Below are positions 1 through 9,193 of a stretch of DNA of 64,000 nt, piece by piece. Under the pieces are notes generated by a model. It was not told the origin of the DNA, made no database searches, and saw nothing but the letters and a program-made list of their open reading frames with translations. Position 1 is the stretch's first letter. Every line of letters begins with the position of its first letter. Source of the DNA: Aquimarina sp. Aq107 (lineage in GTDB: Bacteria; Bacteroidota; Bacteroidia; Flavobacteriales; Flavobacteriaceae); assembly GCF_943733665.1 (NCBI RefSeq), contig NZ_OX030782.1, forward strand, positions 1,074,001-1,138,000, given 5' to 3'. The position numbers were made by a program, and so were the translations under genes.

Positions 1-473
1 ATCACTATTGATAGAGAGTCATCGGGTTCTAAACTTTTATGTATAGAATTAGCACGTTTAATAAGTTTTTCAGAGACCATTAAAAGTTCAGCTTCACTGT
101 ATTGATCTTCAATTTCTAATATTTCGTGCATTGGCAATCTATAATAGTTCATTCCCCATAACAAATGAAAAGCGGCATATACTATAGATATGGTAGCACC
201 TACATCTAACAATATTTTTTTCCATTGAACTTTTTTTCGGAATACTTCCCTAAATAAAAAACGAATCAAAAGAATAATTAAAATACTATACCCTATATCA
301 CCAAAAGAAAAAGGAATCCAACCAAATACATATCGCAGGGCTTTAGAGGTGTAAACAAAAACTCCATTACTATAAAAACGATCTATAAATTCTGGAAAGA
401 AAGAAAGAATTTTGATAATTATAAACTGAACTGGTAAAAGAAAAGTAAGGTATAGTTTTGTTTTAGATTGCAT
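1..473 (-). CDS. DUF3810-family membrane protein (C-terminus cut by window edge)
   Basis: A minus-strand frame opens with ATG at 473 and runs off the left edge, so only about 157 N-terminal residues are visible. They start MQSKTKLYLTFLLPVQF and contain two hydrophobic segments (about residues 5-25 and 58-75) and the segment FGWIPFSFGDIGYS, which I recognise as typical of the Bacteroidota DUF3810 family. Members are inner-membrane proteins, some with a zinc-protease-like HExxH further downstream; that part is not visible here. The gene diverges from pepD, and about 95 bp separate the two starts. Function is not established. The family call rests on recall of the N-terminal pattern. Confidence 0.75.
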   Translation of the reverse strand, partial: MQSKTKLYLTFLLPVQFIIIKILSFFPEFIDRFYSNGVFVYTSKALRYVFGWIPFSFGDIGYSILIILLIRFLFREVFRKKVQWKKILLDVGATISIVYAAFHLLWGMNYYRLPMHEILEIEDQYSEAELLMVSEKLIKRANSIHKSLEPDDSLSIV

Positions 474-520
474 GTAATGAAATATATCAGATTGTAAATC
501 TACAACATTTAATATATGAT

Positions 521-549
521 TTGAATTAAGATTATCATAATGTACATTT
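521..549 (+). promoter_or_regulatory. Bacteroidota-type promoter for pepD
   Basis: TTTG at 521-524 and TACATTTG (TAnnTTTG) at 542-549, separated by 17 bp, match the Bacteroidota housekeeping promoter. Transcription would begin near 556. This rules out the upstream in-frame ATG at 540 and supports the pepD start at 570. Confidence 0.75.
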
Positions 550-569
550 GTCAAAAACACAATACATAT

Positions 570-2030
570 ATGAATTCAGAAATAAGAAACCTAGAGCCTA
601 AGGAACTTTGGAATAAATTTGCGGATTTGAACGCAGTACCAAGGCCTTCTAAAAAAGAAGAGCGAGTAATTGCTTTTATGAAAGATTTTGGTACGTCTCT
701 TGGGTTACCGGTAGAAGTAGATGAAGTAGGGAACGTTTTGATAAGAAAACCTGCTACTTCTGGTATGGAGAATAGAAAGACTGTAGTGATGCAATCTCAT
801 CTAGATATGGTACATCAAAAAAATGCTGATACGGTTTTTGATTTTGATACACAAGGAATAGAAATGTATGTAGATGGTGATTGGGTACGTGCTAAAGGAA
901 CTACTTTAGGAGCTGATAATGGATTAGGTGTAGCTACTATTATGGCTATTCTAGAATCTAGTGAATTATCACATCCTGCAATCGAAGCATTGTTTACCAT
1001 TGATGAAGAAACTGGAATGACCGGAGCAATGGGATTGAAACCAAATTGGTTACAAGGAGATATTCTACTTAACTTAGATACAGAAGAAGATGATGAAATT
1101 GGAGTTGGATGTGCAGGTGGTGTAGATGTAACTGCAGAGAGGACTTATAATCAAGAAGATATGCCAGAAGGTAAAACAGCATATCAAATTTCTGTGACTG
1201 GTCTTAATGGAGGACATTCTGGAATGGATATTCATAAAGGTTTAGGTAATGCTAATAAAATAATGAATAGATTGTTATTTGATGGTTTTGAGAATTTTGG
1301 ACTTAGAATTCATGAGATTAAAGGTGGGAGTTTACGAAATGCTATTCCTAGAGAGAGTTTTGCAACAGTTGTTGTTGATATGATACAATCTGAAGCTTTT
1401 GAATTTGAAACTTCGGAATTGATCTCTACAGTAAAAAAAGAACTTTCTTTGGTAGATCCAAGCCTATCAATAGAATTGAAGCAGGTTGAACTACCGAATA
1501 AAGTAATGGAATTGGGTGTTCAAGAGGGTGTTTTAAAATCTTTATATGCCGCTCACAATGGTGTATACGTTATGAGTTTATCGATCTCTGATTTAGTGGA
1601 AACATCTAATAATATAGCAAAAGTAACGATTGGCAACGGAAATATTAAGATTGAATGCTTAACTAGAAGTAGTGTAGATTCTACCAAATTAGATTTAGTT
1701 AATAAGTTACGAGCTACTTTTGAATTGATAGGATGCGAAGTAACAACGGATGGCGATTATCCAGGTTGGGCACCAAATATGGATTCTGCAATATTAAAAG
1801 TGTTAGATAGTTTGTATCAAAAAATAAATGGAGAAAAAGCTCATATTGCCGCTTGCCACGCCGGTTTAGAATGCGGTATTCTGGGACAGAATTATCCAGA
1901 TATGGATATGATATCTTTTGGTCCTACGATTTTAGGAGCGCATTCTCCAGATGAGAGAGCTAGTATTTCTTCTGCTCAGAAGTATTGGGGATTTGTCAAA
2001 GAAATATTAGAAAATATTCCTAATAAATAG
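570..2030 (+). CDS. pepD: aminoacyl-histidine dipeptidase (M20 family)
   Basis: Cytosolic metallo-dipeptidase of the PepD type that cleaves Xaa-His dipeptides such as beta-Ala-His and other short peptides. The 486-residue length fits the family. Metal-site segments are visible: QSHLDMVHQ near residue 77, GADNGLG near 116, DEETG near 145, and AACHAGLECG and GAHSPDE toward the C-terminus. An in-frame ATG at 540 lies inside the promoter (TAnnTTTG at 542-549), so ATG 570 (MNSEIRNLEP) is the likely start. The gene is monocistronic and ends in a strong bidirectional terminator shared with the convergent PPIase gene. Confidence 0.93.
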   Translation: MNSEIRNLEPKELWNKFADLNAVPRPSKKEERVIAFMKDFGTSLGLPVEVDEVGNVLIRKPATSGMENRKTVVMQSHLDMVHQKNADTVFDFDTQGIEMYVDGDWVRAKGTTLGADNGLGVATIMAILESSELSHPAIEALFTIDEETGMTGAMGLKPNWLQGDILLNLDTEEDDEIGVGCAGGVDVTAERTYNQEDMPEGKTAYQISVTGLNGGHSGMDIHKGLGNANKIMNRLLFDGFENFGLRIHEIKGGSLRNAIPRESFATVVVDMIQSEAFEFETSELISTVKKELSLVDPSLSIELKQVELPNKVMELGVQEGVLKSLYAAHNGVYVMSLSISDLVETSNNIAKVTIGNGNIKIECLTRSSVDSTKLDLVNKLRATFELIGCEVTTDGDYPGWAPNMDSAILKVLDSLYQKINGEKAHIAACHAGLECGILGQNYPDMDMISFGPTILGAHSPDERASISSAQKYWGFVKEILENIPNK

Positions 2031-2051
2031 TTTTTTAATTTATACTAAAAG

Positions 2052-2086
2052 AAAAGGCATCTCAAATAAAACTTGAGATGCCTTTT
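2052..2086. terminator. bidirectional terminator between pepD and PPIase
   Basis: AAAAGGCATCTCAA (2052-2065) and its exact complement (2073-2086) form a 14-bp stem with a 7-nt loop. There is an A-run on one side and a T-run on the other, so it can work in both directions between two convergent genes. Confidence 0.9.
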
Positions 2087-2107
2087 TTATATTATTAATA
2101 GATAGGT

Positions 2108-3256
2108 TTATTGTTTTCCTAAGATCCCAACTAATTCTAGTTCGAAAACCATTTCTGTATTTGGTGGAATTGGAGCTCTACCTCTTTCTCCATACCCTAA
2201 ATGAGGAGGGACAAAGATAATCGCTTTATCTCCTACTTTCATTTGTTGAACTCCTTCTTTAAAACCAGGAATCATTTTAGCTTCTGGAGAATAAGGAATT
2301 TCTAAAGGAACATATCCTTTTGGATGGTCAGCACGACGCTGATCAAAAAGTCCCATTTCTCTTGCTTTTTCTACAAGGTTTGTGTCAAACATTTTTCCAT
2401 CAGTAAAGGATCCTTGATAGTTTACTTGTACCATATCACTTTGCTTAGGTTGTTCTCCATTTCCTTGTTCTAAAAATAGAATCTCTAACCCACTTTCTAA
2501 CTTAGTCGCCTTTTTTCTTAATTCAGCGAATTCTGCAGCAATAGCAGGAAACTTTTTAGCTATCTCAGCTTGTCTTTCCTTTTCAATACGTTCCTTCTCT
2601 AATTTCTCTTCTTCTAGCGCTTTTAGTTTATCTTCAAAAGCCGCTTTAGAATCAAATGCTTTAGCATCTTTTCCTTTACGAATGATATTAACTTGTTCCA
2701 TTCTTATTTCAGATACAGGTTTGTCTCCAGGTCTAGTTTCAGCGACACCAATACTATCCACGATATCTTGACCAGAAACGATTTCTCCAAAAACAGTATG
2801 TTTACCGTTTAACCAAGGAGTTTCTTTCAGTGTAATAAAGAATTGACTTCCGTTGGTAGCTGGACCAGAGTTAGCCATAGATAAAATACCTTTAGACTTA
2901 TGCGTTAATGAGTCTACGATTTCATCCGGAAATTTGTAACCAGGGTCACCTGTTCCTGTTCCTAGAGGATCACCAGTTTGGATCATAAAATCTTTGATAA
3001 CTCTATGGAAAATAATTCCGTTGTAATACTTCTTTCCTTTATATAAACTATCTACCATAGTGTTCGTTCCTTCTGCTAGAGAAACAAAATTTGCCACTGT
3101 CATTGGAGTTTCTTTGTAATGTAATTCAGCTATAGCAGTTCCTTTGTTGGTAATGATTTCTGCATAGATTCCATCTCCAAGTTCTGGGTACTTTTCCTCG
3201 CAATTAGTAAATGTAAGGGTGATAAGTGCTAAAAATAAAAGACTTAATTTTTTCAT
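2108..3256 (-). CDS. lipoprotein peptidyl-prolyl isomerase, cyclophilin-FKBP fusion
   Basis: A 382-residue envelope foldase. The signal peptide ends in a lipobox with acceptor Cys19 (LTFTNC). A cyclophilin domain follows at about residues 28-195 (FHRVIKDFMIQTGDP, NGSQFFITL, LNGKHTVFGE). A charged helical linker (about 200-260, Lys/Glu rich) leads to an FKBP domain at about 265-380 (VQVNYQGSFTDGKMFD, IPPNTEMVFELELV). Two unrelated isomerase folds in one chain suggest a chaperone for outer-membrane or secreted proteins. It is the last gene of a three-gene unit with the DHH phosphoesterase and gldI, 15 bp after gldI. Confidence 0.9.
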   Translation of the reverse strand: MKKLSLLFLALITLTFTNCEEKYPELGDGIYAEIITNKGTAIAELHYKETPMTVANFVSLAEGTNTMVDSLYKGKKYYNGIIFHRVIKDFMIQTGDPLGTGTGDPGYKFPDEIVDSLTHKSKGILSMANSGPATNGSQFFITLKETPWLNGKHTVFGEIVSGQDIVDSIGVAETRPGDKPVSEIRMEQVNIIRKGKDAKAFDSKAAFEDKLKALEEEKLEKERIEKERQAEIAKKFPAIAAEFAELRKKATKLESGLEILFLEQGNGEQPKQSDMVQVNYQGSFTDGKMFDTNLVEKAREMGLFDQRRADHPKGYVPLEIPYSPEAKMIPGFKEGVQQMKVGDKAIIFVPPHLGYGERGRAPIPPNTEMVFELELVGILGKQ

Positions 3257-3271
3257 TTTTTTAGTTAAGAT

Positions 3272-3823
3272 TTAATTTTCTTTTGTTGATTGTTTTGTGA
3301 TTTTATTGAGTTTTACTCTAGATATTAACGGAATATTTGTTCCAATCTTATGATTGTCTCCATAATATCCGTATGCTTGATAGGAAGGAAATAGAAATGT
3401 TACTATTTCTCCTTCTTTCATTATTTTTAATCCTTCTCTTAAACCAAAAAATAGATCTTCTTGGTCAATAGCGTAGTTTACAGTGTCTAACTCTTTTTCG
3501 CTATATATAGTATCTCCGTTAAGATCTTTGATATCATAATTGAAATTAACAATATCACCAAATTTAGCAGTACCAGAAGTTAAAGTGTCTTTTTTTTCAT
3601 AAAAATACCAAAACCCACCTTCAGAAGTGATGTAATTATTAGAAGAATCTTGCTGTATTATTTTTTGTATCCTAGCCTCTTCCCGTGCGCTAAGTTCTTT
3701 ATTTCGATTAATAGATTCATTAATAAATGATCCAGACGAAATACTTACGGGTTTTCTTGCTTCTGGTGCTTTACAAGAGAAAAATAGCATTAGGAAACTT
3801 ATTGATAGGAGAAAATATCTCAT
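3272..3823 (-). CDS. gldI: gliding motility-associated FKBP-type isomerase lipoprotein GldI
   Basis: A 183-residue lipoprotein (lipobox FFSC, Cys17) with one FKBP-like domain at about residues 80-175 (GDIVNFNYDIKDLNGDTIYS, FLFPSYQAYGYYGD). Length, lipobox and placement between a DHH phosphoesterase and a second PPIase match GldI of gliding Flavobacteria, which is needed for stability of the gliding / type IX secretion machinery. The start overlaps the upstream gene by 4 bp (ATGA), so translation is coupled. The gene implies T9SS or gliding capacity, although no other gld gene is in the window. Confidence 0.88.
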   Translation of the reverse strand: MRYFLLSISFLMLFFSCKAPEARKPVSISSGSFINESINRNKELSAREEARIQKIIQQDSSNNYITSEGGFWYFYEKKDTLTSGTAKFGDIVNFNYDIKDLNGDTIYSEKELDTVNYAIDQEDLFFGLREGLKIMKEGEIVTFLFPSYQAYGYYGDNHKIGTNIPLISRVKLNKITKQSTKEN

Positions 3824-4836
3824 GAATTCAGGGCATTTTTATAAGACGGTAAGATACTAATAAATTTCTCAACAGTTTCGCCTAGAGAAAGATTACTTTT
3901 TCCTCCAGCAGCATTATGATGTCCTCCTCCTTCAAAGTGGTTTCTAGAAAATTCATTCACCGAAAATTCACCTTTAGAGCGTAGTGATATTTTTATAATA
4001 TTTTCGCCTTTGTTTTCTATAAAAATAAGTGCAAAAATAATTCCTTCTACAGATAATCCCATATTAACAAATCCTTCGGTATCACCTTTTTTGAAATTAT
4101 GATCATCCAATTCTTTTTGAGACAATGTGATGTAAGCAGTATTGTATTCTGGAAGTACTTTTAAGTTTTTAAGTGCTACACCTTGTAATTGTAATCTAGA
4201 ATAGGTGTTGTTGTCATAAATATTTTCGTGAATAGCAGTGTTGTTAGCTCCACGTTCAATTAGGTCAGCGATCACTTTATGCGTAATATTTGTCGTGGAT
4301 CGAAATCTAAACGAACCTGTATCTGTCATAATACCAACATATATACAAGTAGCTATATCTGCTGTGATTTTATCCAAATCATCTAGATTTTCAATAAAAT
4401 GATAAATCATCTGACAAGTTGAACTCATGCCGACATCACTATAGGTATAGGTAGCATAATTATCAGGTTGTTGATGATGATCAATCATAATGAAAGTGGT
4501 GTTTGTATGCTCTAACACGCTTTCCATATTTCCAGTTCTGGAAAAATGATTAAAATCTAATGTGAAAATTATATCTGCTTCTCTAATTTTTTTAACTGCT
4601 AATTCGGTATCACTATCATATTTAATGATAGAAGATTCACCTGGAATCCATTTTAGAAAACTTGGATAATCATTAGGCGTTATAACTGTAGATGTATGTC
4701 CTAAACTTGATAAATAATGATGTAGGGCTAGAGTAGATCCTATAGCATCACCATCCGGATTTTTATGAGGAATAATTACAATGTTTTTTGGAGTGCTTAA
4801 AAGCACTTTTATTTCTTTAAACTCACTTGTATTCAT
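3820..4836 (-). CDS. DHH/DHHA1 phosphoesterase (NrnA-like nanoRNase/pAp phosphatase)
   Basis: Cytosolic two-domain phosphoesterase of 338 residues. The DHH domain shows HKNPDGDAIGS (His24, Asp28, Asp30), LDFNHFSR (Asp94) and IDHH (119-121). The DHHA1 domain ends in GGGHHNAAGG near residue 305. This arrangement is that of NrnA/RecJ-like enzymes that degrade nanoRNA and dephosphorylate pAp. It is the first gene of the gldI unit on the minus strand. The pairing with gldI is common in Flavobacteria and probably reflects conserved order, not shared function. Confidence 0.88.
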   Translation of the reverse strand: MNTSEFKEIKVLLSTPKNIVIIPHKNPDGDAIGSTLALHHYLSSLGHTSTVITPNDYPSFLKWIPGESSIIKYDSDTELAVKKIREADIIFTLDFNHFSRTGNMESVLEHTNTTFIMIDHHQQPDNYATYTYSDVGMSSTCQMIYHFIENLDDLDKITADIATCIYVGIMTDTGSFRFRSTTNITHKVIADLIERGANNTAIHENIYDNNTYSRLQLQGVALKNLKVLPEYNTAYITLSQKELDDHNFKKGDTEGFVNMGLSVEGIIFALIFIENKGENIIKISLRSKGEFSVNEFSRNHFEGGGHHNAAGGKSNLSLGETVEKFISILPSYKNALNS

Positions 4837-4916
4837 AGGTCAGCGAAGATACTATTAATTAATAATATGGTAATACTGGAATGATTACTTTTACCAATAT
4901 CTAATTGTTTCGAAAA

Positions 4917-5948
4917 ATGAAAACCCCAGTATCTATTTCCTTTTTTATACTATGTATCTTAAATTTTGTCTCTGCTCAAGAAATTTCTCAAAAAGGAAAT
5001 ACTGATTTTACAATAGCTTTTGGAAGTTGTAATAAACAAAATAGTCCTCAACCATTTTGGAAAGAAATTCTAAAGAACGAACCGGATGTTTTTATTTGGG
5101 GAGGAGATAATATTTATGGTGATTCTGATGATATGTCTAAAATTGCTGATGATTATAAAATTCAGAATAATAATTTGGGATATCAAAAATTAAAAAGTAA
5201 AGTTCTCGTAATGGCCACTTGGGATGATCACGATTATGGCAAAAATGATGTAGGAGCAGAATGGCATAAGAAAAAAGAAAGTCAACAATTATTTCTTGAT
5301 TTTATGGGCGTTGATAAAGATGATCAAAGAAGACAGCAGGAAGGAATATATGCATCTCATTTTTTTGACACTTCTAAAGGTAGCATTAAGGTGATGATAT
5401 TAGATACTCGATATTTTAGAGATTCACTTCGTAAAGATATTACAGGAAAAAAACGTTATGTACCTAATGATGACCTGAAGAGAACAATACTGGGTAAAAA
5501 ACAATGGATATGGTTAGAGAAAGAATTAAAATCTAGTCAAGCAGATTTTAATGTCCTTGTTAGTAGTATTCAGTTTTTATCCGGAGAACACGGATGGGAA
5601 AGTTGGGCTAATTTTCCGAATGAAGTATTAAAATTAGAACAATTAATATCAAAAACAGAGGCTAAGAATTGCGTGATCTTAAGTGGTGATCGTCATATTT
5701 CAGAATTTTCAAAAAAGAATATATCTACTATTCCTTACCCTTTAATTGATTTTACTTCTAGCGGGTTAACGCATGCATATACTAAATATAGTGGAGAACC
5801 TAATCAATATAGAACTGGAAAAGTAATTGCTATTCCAAGTTTTGGTATCTTAAAATTTGATTTTGACAGGAAATTAGTAACCATGCAAATGCGAGGAACT
5901 AATAACGTCTTACTACAAGAAATAAAACAAGAGTATTTAAAAAAATAG
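4917..5948 (+). CDS. secreted PhoD-like metallophosphatase (alkaline phosphatase D family)
   Basis: Periplasmic or secreted phosphoesterase of 343 residues with a Sec signal peptide ending ILNFVSAQ. Metallophosphatase motifs appear in order: FGSCNKQ, GGDNIYGDSDD, TWDDHDYGKND and SGDRHISEF. The family uses Ca/Fe to release phosphate from mono- and diesters. ATG 4917 is preferred over an in-frame TTG at 4905 because it starts directly at the n-region of the signal peptide. It diverges from the DHH gene. The substrate is unknown. Confidence 0.87.
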   Translation: MKTPVSISFFILCILNFVSAQEISQKGNTDFTIAFGSCNKQNSPQPFWKEILKNEPDVFIWGGDNIYGDSDDMSKIADDYKIQNNNLGYQKLKSKVLVMATWDDHDYGKNDVGAEWHKKKESQQLFLDFMGVDKDDQRRQQEGIYASHFFDTSKGSIKVMILDTRYFRDSLRKDITGKKRYVPNDDLKRTILGKKQWIWLEKELKSSQADFNVLVSSIQFLSGEHGWESWANFPNEVLKLEQLISKTEAKNCVILSGDRHISEFSKKNISTIPYPLIDFTSSGLTHAYTKYSGEPNQYRTGKVIAIPSFGILKFDFDRKLVTMQMRGTNNVLLQEIKQEYLKK

Positions 5949-5997
5949 AATAATTAAATTCGATTTTATAAAAGACAGTACTTTCTTAGGATTTTTA

Positions 5998-6027
5998 TTG
6001 TTTTTGATGCTTTTATATATACTTTTG
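5998..6027 (+). promoter_or_regulatory. Bacteroidota-type promoter for ndk
   Basis: TTG at 5998-6000 and TACTTTTG (TAnnTTTG) at 6020-6027 with a 19-bp spacer. The predicted start of transcription is near 6034, giving a leader of about 85 nt before ndk. Confidence 0.7.
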
Positions 6028-6119
6028 CACAAAATTTTGCATTTGACATTAATAGTCAAAAAGATAATTAAAAATCAATTTCCTTAACTAGGAGATAGGA
6101 TAAAAACCAAACTTTAAAA

Positions 6120-6539
6120 ATGGCAACAAATAGAACTTTTACAATGCTTAAGCCGGATGCGGTAAGAAAAGGATACATCGGTGCAATCCTTGAACAGATA
6201 ACTGCTTCAGGTTTTAGAATTGTAGCAATGAAATTAACACAGTTAACTACTGATGATGCTAAAGCTTTTTATGCGGTGCATAGTGAGCGTCCTTTTTATG
6301 GAGAATTAGTAGAGTATATGACTAGTGGTCCAATAGTAGCAGCAATTCTTGAAAAAGAGAATGCTGTTGAAGATTTTAGAACTTTAATTGGAGCTACTAA
6401 TCCAGAAGAAGCTGCTGAAGGAACTATCCGTAAGAAATTTGCTACTTCTATTAGCGAAAATGCTGTGCACGGAAGTGATAGTGATGATAATGCTGCTATT
6501 GAAGGAGCTTTCCATTTTTCAGGAAGAGAGCAATTCTAA
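6120..6539 (+). CDS. ndk: nucleoside diphosphate kinase
   Basis: Cytosolic enzyme that transfers the gamma-phosphate of ATP to NDPs. At 139 residues it has the full family length, with Lys11 (LKPDAV), the [14 protein letters not shown] segment and the phospho-acceptor His117 in NAVHGSDS. It is monocistronic, between its own promoter and a perfect palindromic terminator. Its position beside the DHH/gldI cluster is common in Flavobacteria. Confidence 0.97.
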   Translation: MATNRTFTMLKPDAVRKGYIGAILEQITASGFRIVAMKLTQLTTDDAKAFYAVHSERPFYGELVEYMTSGPIVAAILEKENAVEDFRTLIGATNPEEAAEGTIRKKFATSISENAVHGSDSDDNAAIEGAFHFSGREQF

Positions 6540-6562
6540 GAAAATTACATTATATAATGTTT

Positions 6563-6597
6563 AAAAAAGAGGTGTTGAATTCAACACCTCTTTTTTT
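6563..6597. terminator. bidirectional terminator between ndk and the TBDR gene
   Basis: A near-perfect palindrome centred at 6580/6581: an A-run, then AGAGGTGTTGAA followed by its complement and a T-run. It serves ndk (+) and the convergent receptor gene (-). Confidence 0.9.
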
Positions 6598-6639
6598 GTG
6601 AAATAAACTTATTTATATTCTTTTTTCAGGAATAAGAGG

Positions 6640-9189
6640 TTACCAAAAAATCCTAAAACTAATATTAGGAGTAATGCCCAATGCTATAATATCAGAGTTT
6701 ATAAATCGGTTGTCTAAAGAATTAGTTGTTCTAAATTCTCGATTTAGAAGGTTTTCTCTATCATATAGATTTAATACAGAAAGTCCTAATCGATATTTAG
6801 TATTAGGATTAGCACCAATTTTAAAATCATATATTGCAGAAAAATCAAGACGATGGTATATTGGCAAGTTATTTCCATTGATTTCTCCAAAATCCAGTAC
6901 TACTAAGTTTCCATTTTCGTCTACACCATCTACGTTAGTAAACGCTTTACCGGTATGCCATAACCAGCCTAATGAAAATTGAAAGTTATTAATTTTATAA
7001 AAATGAGACCATTTAACAGTATGTTCTATGTTCCAATTACCAGGAAAAGATTGATTGTTATTGATGTTTTCAAATTTGTTTTTAGTGTTAATATATGAAT
7101 AACTTACCCAGGTTTTATAATTGTTAAATCGTTTCTTTAGAAAAAGATCAATTCCATAAACTCTACTTTCACCGGTGTGATAGGTATTATCAATTGGGTT
7201 TATAAATCCTGCGGTTAGCGAAGTAATATCATCTATCTGCTTGTAATAAGTATCTATGTCAAAATACCATTTGTGTTTTTTAAAGCTGCTACCTAAAGTA
7301 AATTGGTAGCTGGTTATTACAGGAAATTGCTCTTTGTTGGATAAGGTCCAAACCTGATTCTCTAGAGATAGATCACTTACCACGGATTCTCTTATTTGGC
7401 TAACAGCTTGACTTCTGTATTCTCCTGTGGCATTAATTTCCCAAGATTTAGAGAGGTTTTTTTGTATAAAGATTCTAGGCTCTATAAATGATTGATTTAA
7501 TTCTGCATAATTATTAAATCTTACCCCCATAGAAAGGTATAAGTTTTTTGGTATTTCATATTTATACTCACCGTATATAGAGTGTGTATTAAGAAGGCGA
7601 TTGTCTTGATCCAGAATCAATTCATATGTTGGTGTTGTTGTAACAAATGCATATTTAATAGTGTTATTAGAGAATTGATACCCGCCTAAAATTGTATGAT
7701 ATTGAGATAGAGAATATTTAACATCAAGAGCAGCTCCTAAGTCTTTGACACTATTCTTCTTACTTTCTGTTTCTATAATGTTTCCAGATTCACCTGTAAT
7801 AAATTGATAATTTAATAGATACCTCGTATAATATCCACTGGTTTTAAGGTTAAAGCCATTATTCGATTGATGTTTCCAGCTAAGGTTATATCCTTCATTC
7901 TCCGTAATTAAATTATCATTAAAAGACATTAGGTCATCACTTCGTTTAAAATCAAGATCATTTTTACTATAAAGTGCATTGGCCTCTATTTTATCAACAT
8001 CAGAAATTTTAGCGATTAAGTTTGCATTATAGTCTTCATAGAAAAAATCATTTTTTGCATCATTAAGTTCAATAGTTTCTGCAATTGTAGTATTCTGAAA
8101 AACTCGATCAGCAAACTGTTTATATGTAAAGGTTTCCAGTATATCAGTGTATGATCTTCTACCAGATATTTGTAATGAAACCTTGTCTTTGATAATTGGA
8201 GTATGAATAACAGCGTCTGCATTAATCATATTAAAACCAGCTCCTCCAGAAAACCGGTCAGCAATTTTATCTTCAGTTTTGATATCGATTATTCCAGAAA
8301 TTCGATCTCCATACTGAGCGCTTACACCACTTTTAGAAAAATCTACTTCTTTTACAACATAAGGGTTAAACGCTGATATCATGCCAAAAAGATGTCCCTG
8401 ATGATATGTTTTAATACCATTCCAGAGCACTAAGTTTTGATTAGGAGCACTACCTCGAACATACAATCCTGATGCTGTTTCGAAGGGACTATTGACACCA
8501 GGAGTTAATTGAATACTTTGCAAAATATCAGGTTCTGTAAGACCAGGAAGTATTTCGATATTTTTTAGATTTATATTAACTATGCGCTTATTTTGAGTGA
8601 TTCCCTTGGTAAGATATTCTTGTATAACAACTTCATCAAGGGTTTCAATAGAATTAATTAAGTATATATTGGCGCATTTGGTATTGGTAAATTCAGATGA
8701 GTTTAAAACTTTTTGTCTAAATCCTGGCGCACTTATTAGGATAGGAGTGTTAAAGGGAACTTCTTGGTTTTCAAAAAAACCTTGATCATTAGTAGTAGTA
8801 TTTGTTCTAGACCCTTTAAAGAATACTCCTATGCTCTCTATAGGTTCATTACTTTCGTTATAAATAAAACCGCAAATTGAAATAGTATCTGTTTTAGAAT
8901 ATTTTCTAATGGTGATGAAATTTTTTCCAGTAATTTCAAATTTTAGTTGTGTTTGTTTTTGTAATAAATCAATTACTTCTTCTAAAGTAGTTTTTACATT
9001 TGTTTGTAGAGAAATTGGTTTATTTATAATCGTAGCATCTATGTAAGAAAATTTGATTTTAAATTGTTTTTCGATAGAAGGAATTATTTGAGATAGCGCT
9101 TCATTTTTGGCACTGATAAGAGTTGTTTCTTCTTGCGAAAAAACAGACATTCCCCAGAAAAGTATGCAAACACATAAAAATCTTGTCAT
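6640..9189 (-). CDS. TonB-dependent receptor with N-terminal signalling (STN) domain
   Basis: Outer-membrane receptor of 849 residues. After a signal peptide (to about residue 18) comes an STN/secretin-like domain at about 20-95 (TTLEEVIDLLQKQTQLKFEI). Next are a carboxypeptidase-regulatory-like domain at about 105-190, a plug at about 195-310 (QSIQLTPGVNSP, GLYVRGSAPNQNLVLWNGI) and a beta-barrel ending in an aromatic residue (FRIFW). STN domains mark receptors that signal to a FecR-type anti-sigma factor, and fecR lies 4 bp upstream on the same strand. It is probably co-transcribed with fecR from the GGGGTAGGGT promoter at 10126-10158. The ligand is unknown; there is no SusD partner and no siderophore gene nearby. 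Confidence 0.92.
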   Translation of the reverse strand: MTRFLCVCILFWGMSVFSQEETTLISAKNEALSQIIPSIEKQFKIKFSYIDATIINKPISLQTNVKTTLEEVIDLLQKQTQLKFEITGKNFITIRKYSKTDTISICGFIYNESNEPIESIGVFFKGSRTNTTTNDQGFFENQEVPFNTPILISAPGFRQKVLNSSEFTNTKCANIYLINSIETLDEVVIQEYLTKGITQNKRIVNINLKNIEILPGLTEPDILQSIQLTPGVNSPFETASGLYVRGSAPNQNLVLWNGIKTYHQGHLFGMISAFNPYVVKEVDFSKSGVSAQYGDRISGIIDIKTEDKIADRFSGGAGFNMINADAVIHTPIIKDKVSLQISGRRSYTDILETFTYKQFADRVFQNTTIAETIELNDAKNDFFYEDYNANLIAKISDVDKIEANALYSKNDLDFKRSDDLMSFNDNLITENEGYNLSWKHQSNNGFNLKTSGYYTRYLLNYQFITGESGNIIETESKKNSVKDLGAALDVKYSLSQYHTILGGYQFSNNTIKYAFVTTTPTYELILDQDNRLLNTHSIYGEYKYEIPKNLYLSMGVRFNNYAELNQSFIEPRIFIQKNLSKSWEINATGEYRSQAVSQIRESVVSDLSLENQVWTLSNKEQFPVITSYQFTLGSSFKKHKWYFDIDTYYKQIDDITSLTAGFINPIDNTYHTGESRVYGIDLFLKKRFNNYKTWVSYSYINTKNKFENINNNQSFPGNWNIEHTVKWSHFYKINNFQFSLGWLWHTGKAFTNVDGVDENGNLVVLDFGEINGNNLPIYHRLDFSAIYDFKIGANPNTKYRLGLSVLNLYDRENLLNREFRTTNSLDNRFINSDIIALGITPNISFRIFW

Positions 9190-9193
9190 TCCC

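Noticed and set aside
540-569. Upstream ATG for pepD giving ten more residues
   Set aside because: It lies inside the TAnnTTTG promoter element and would not be in the transcript.
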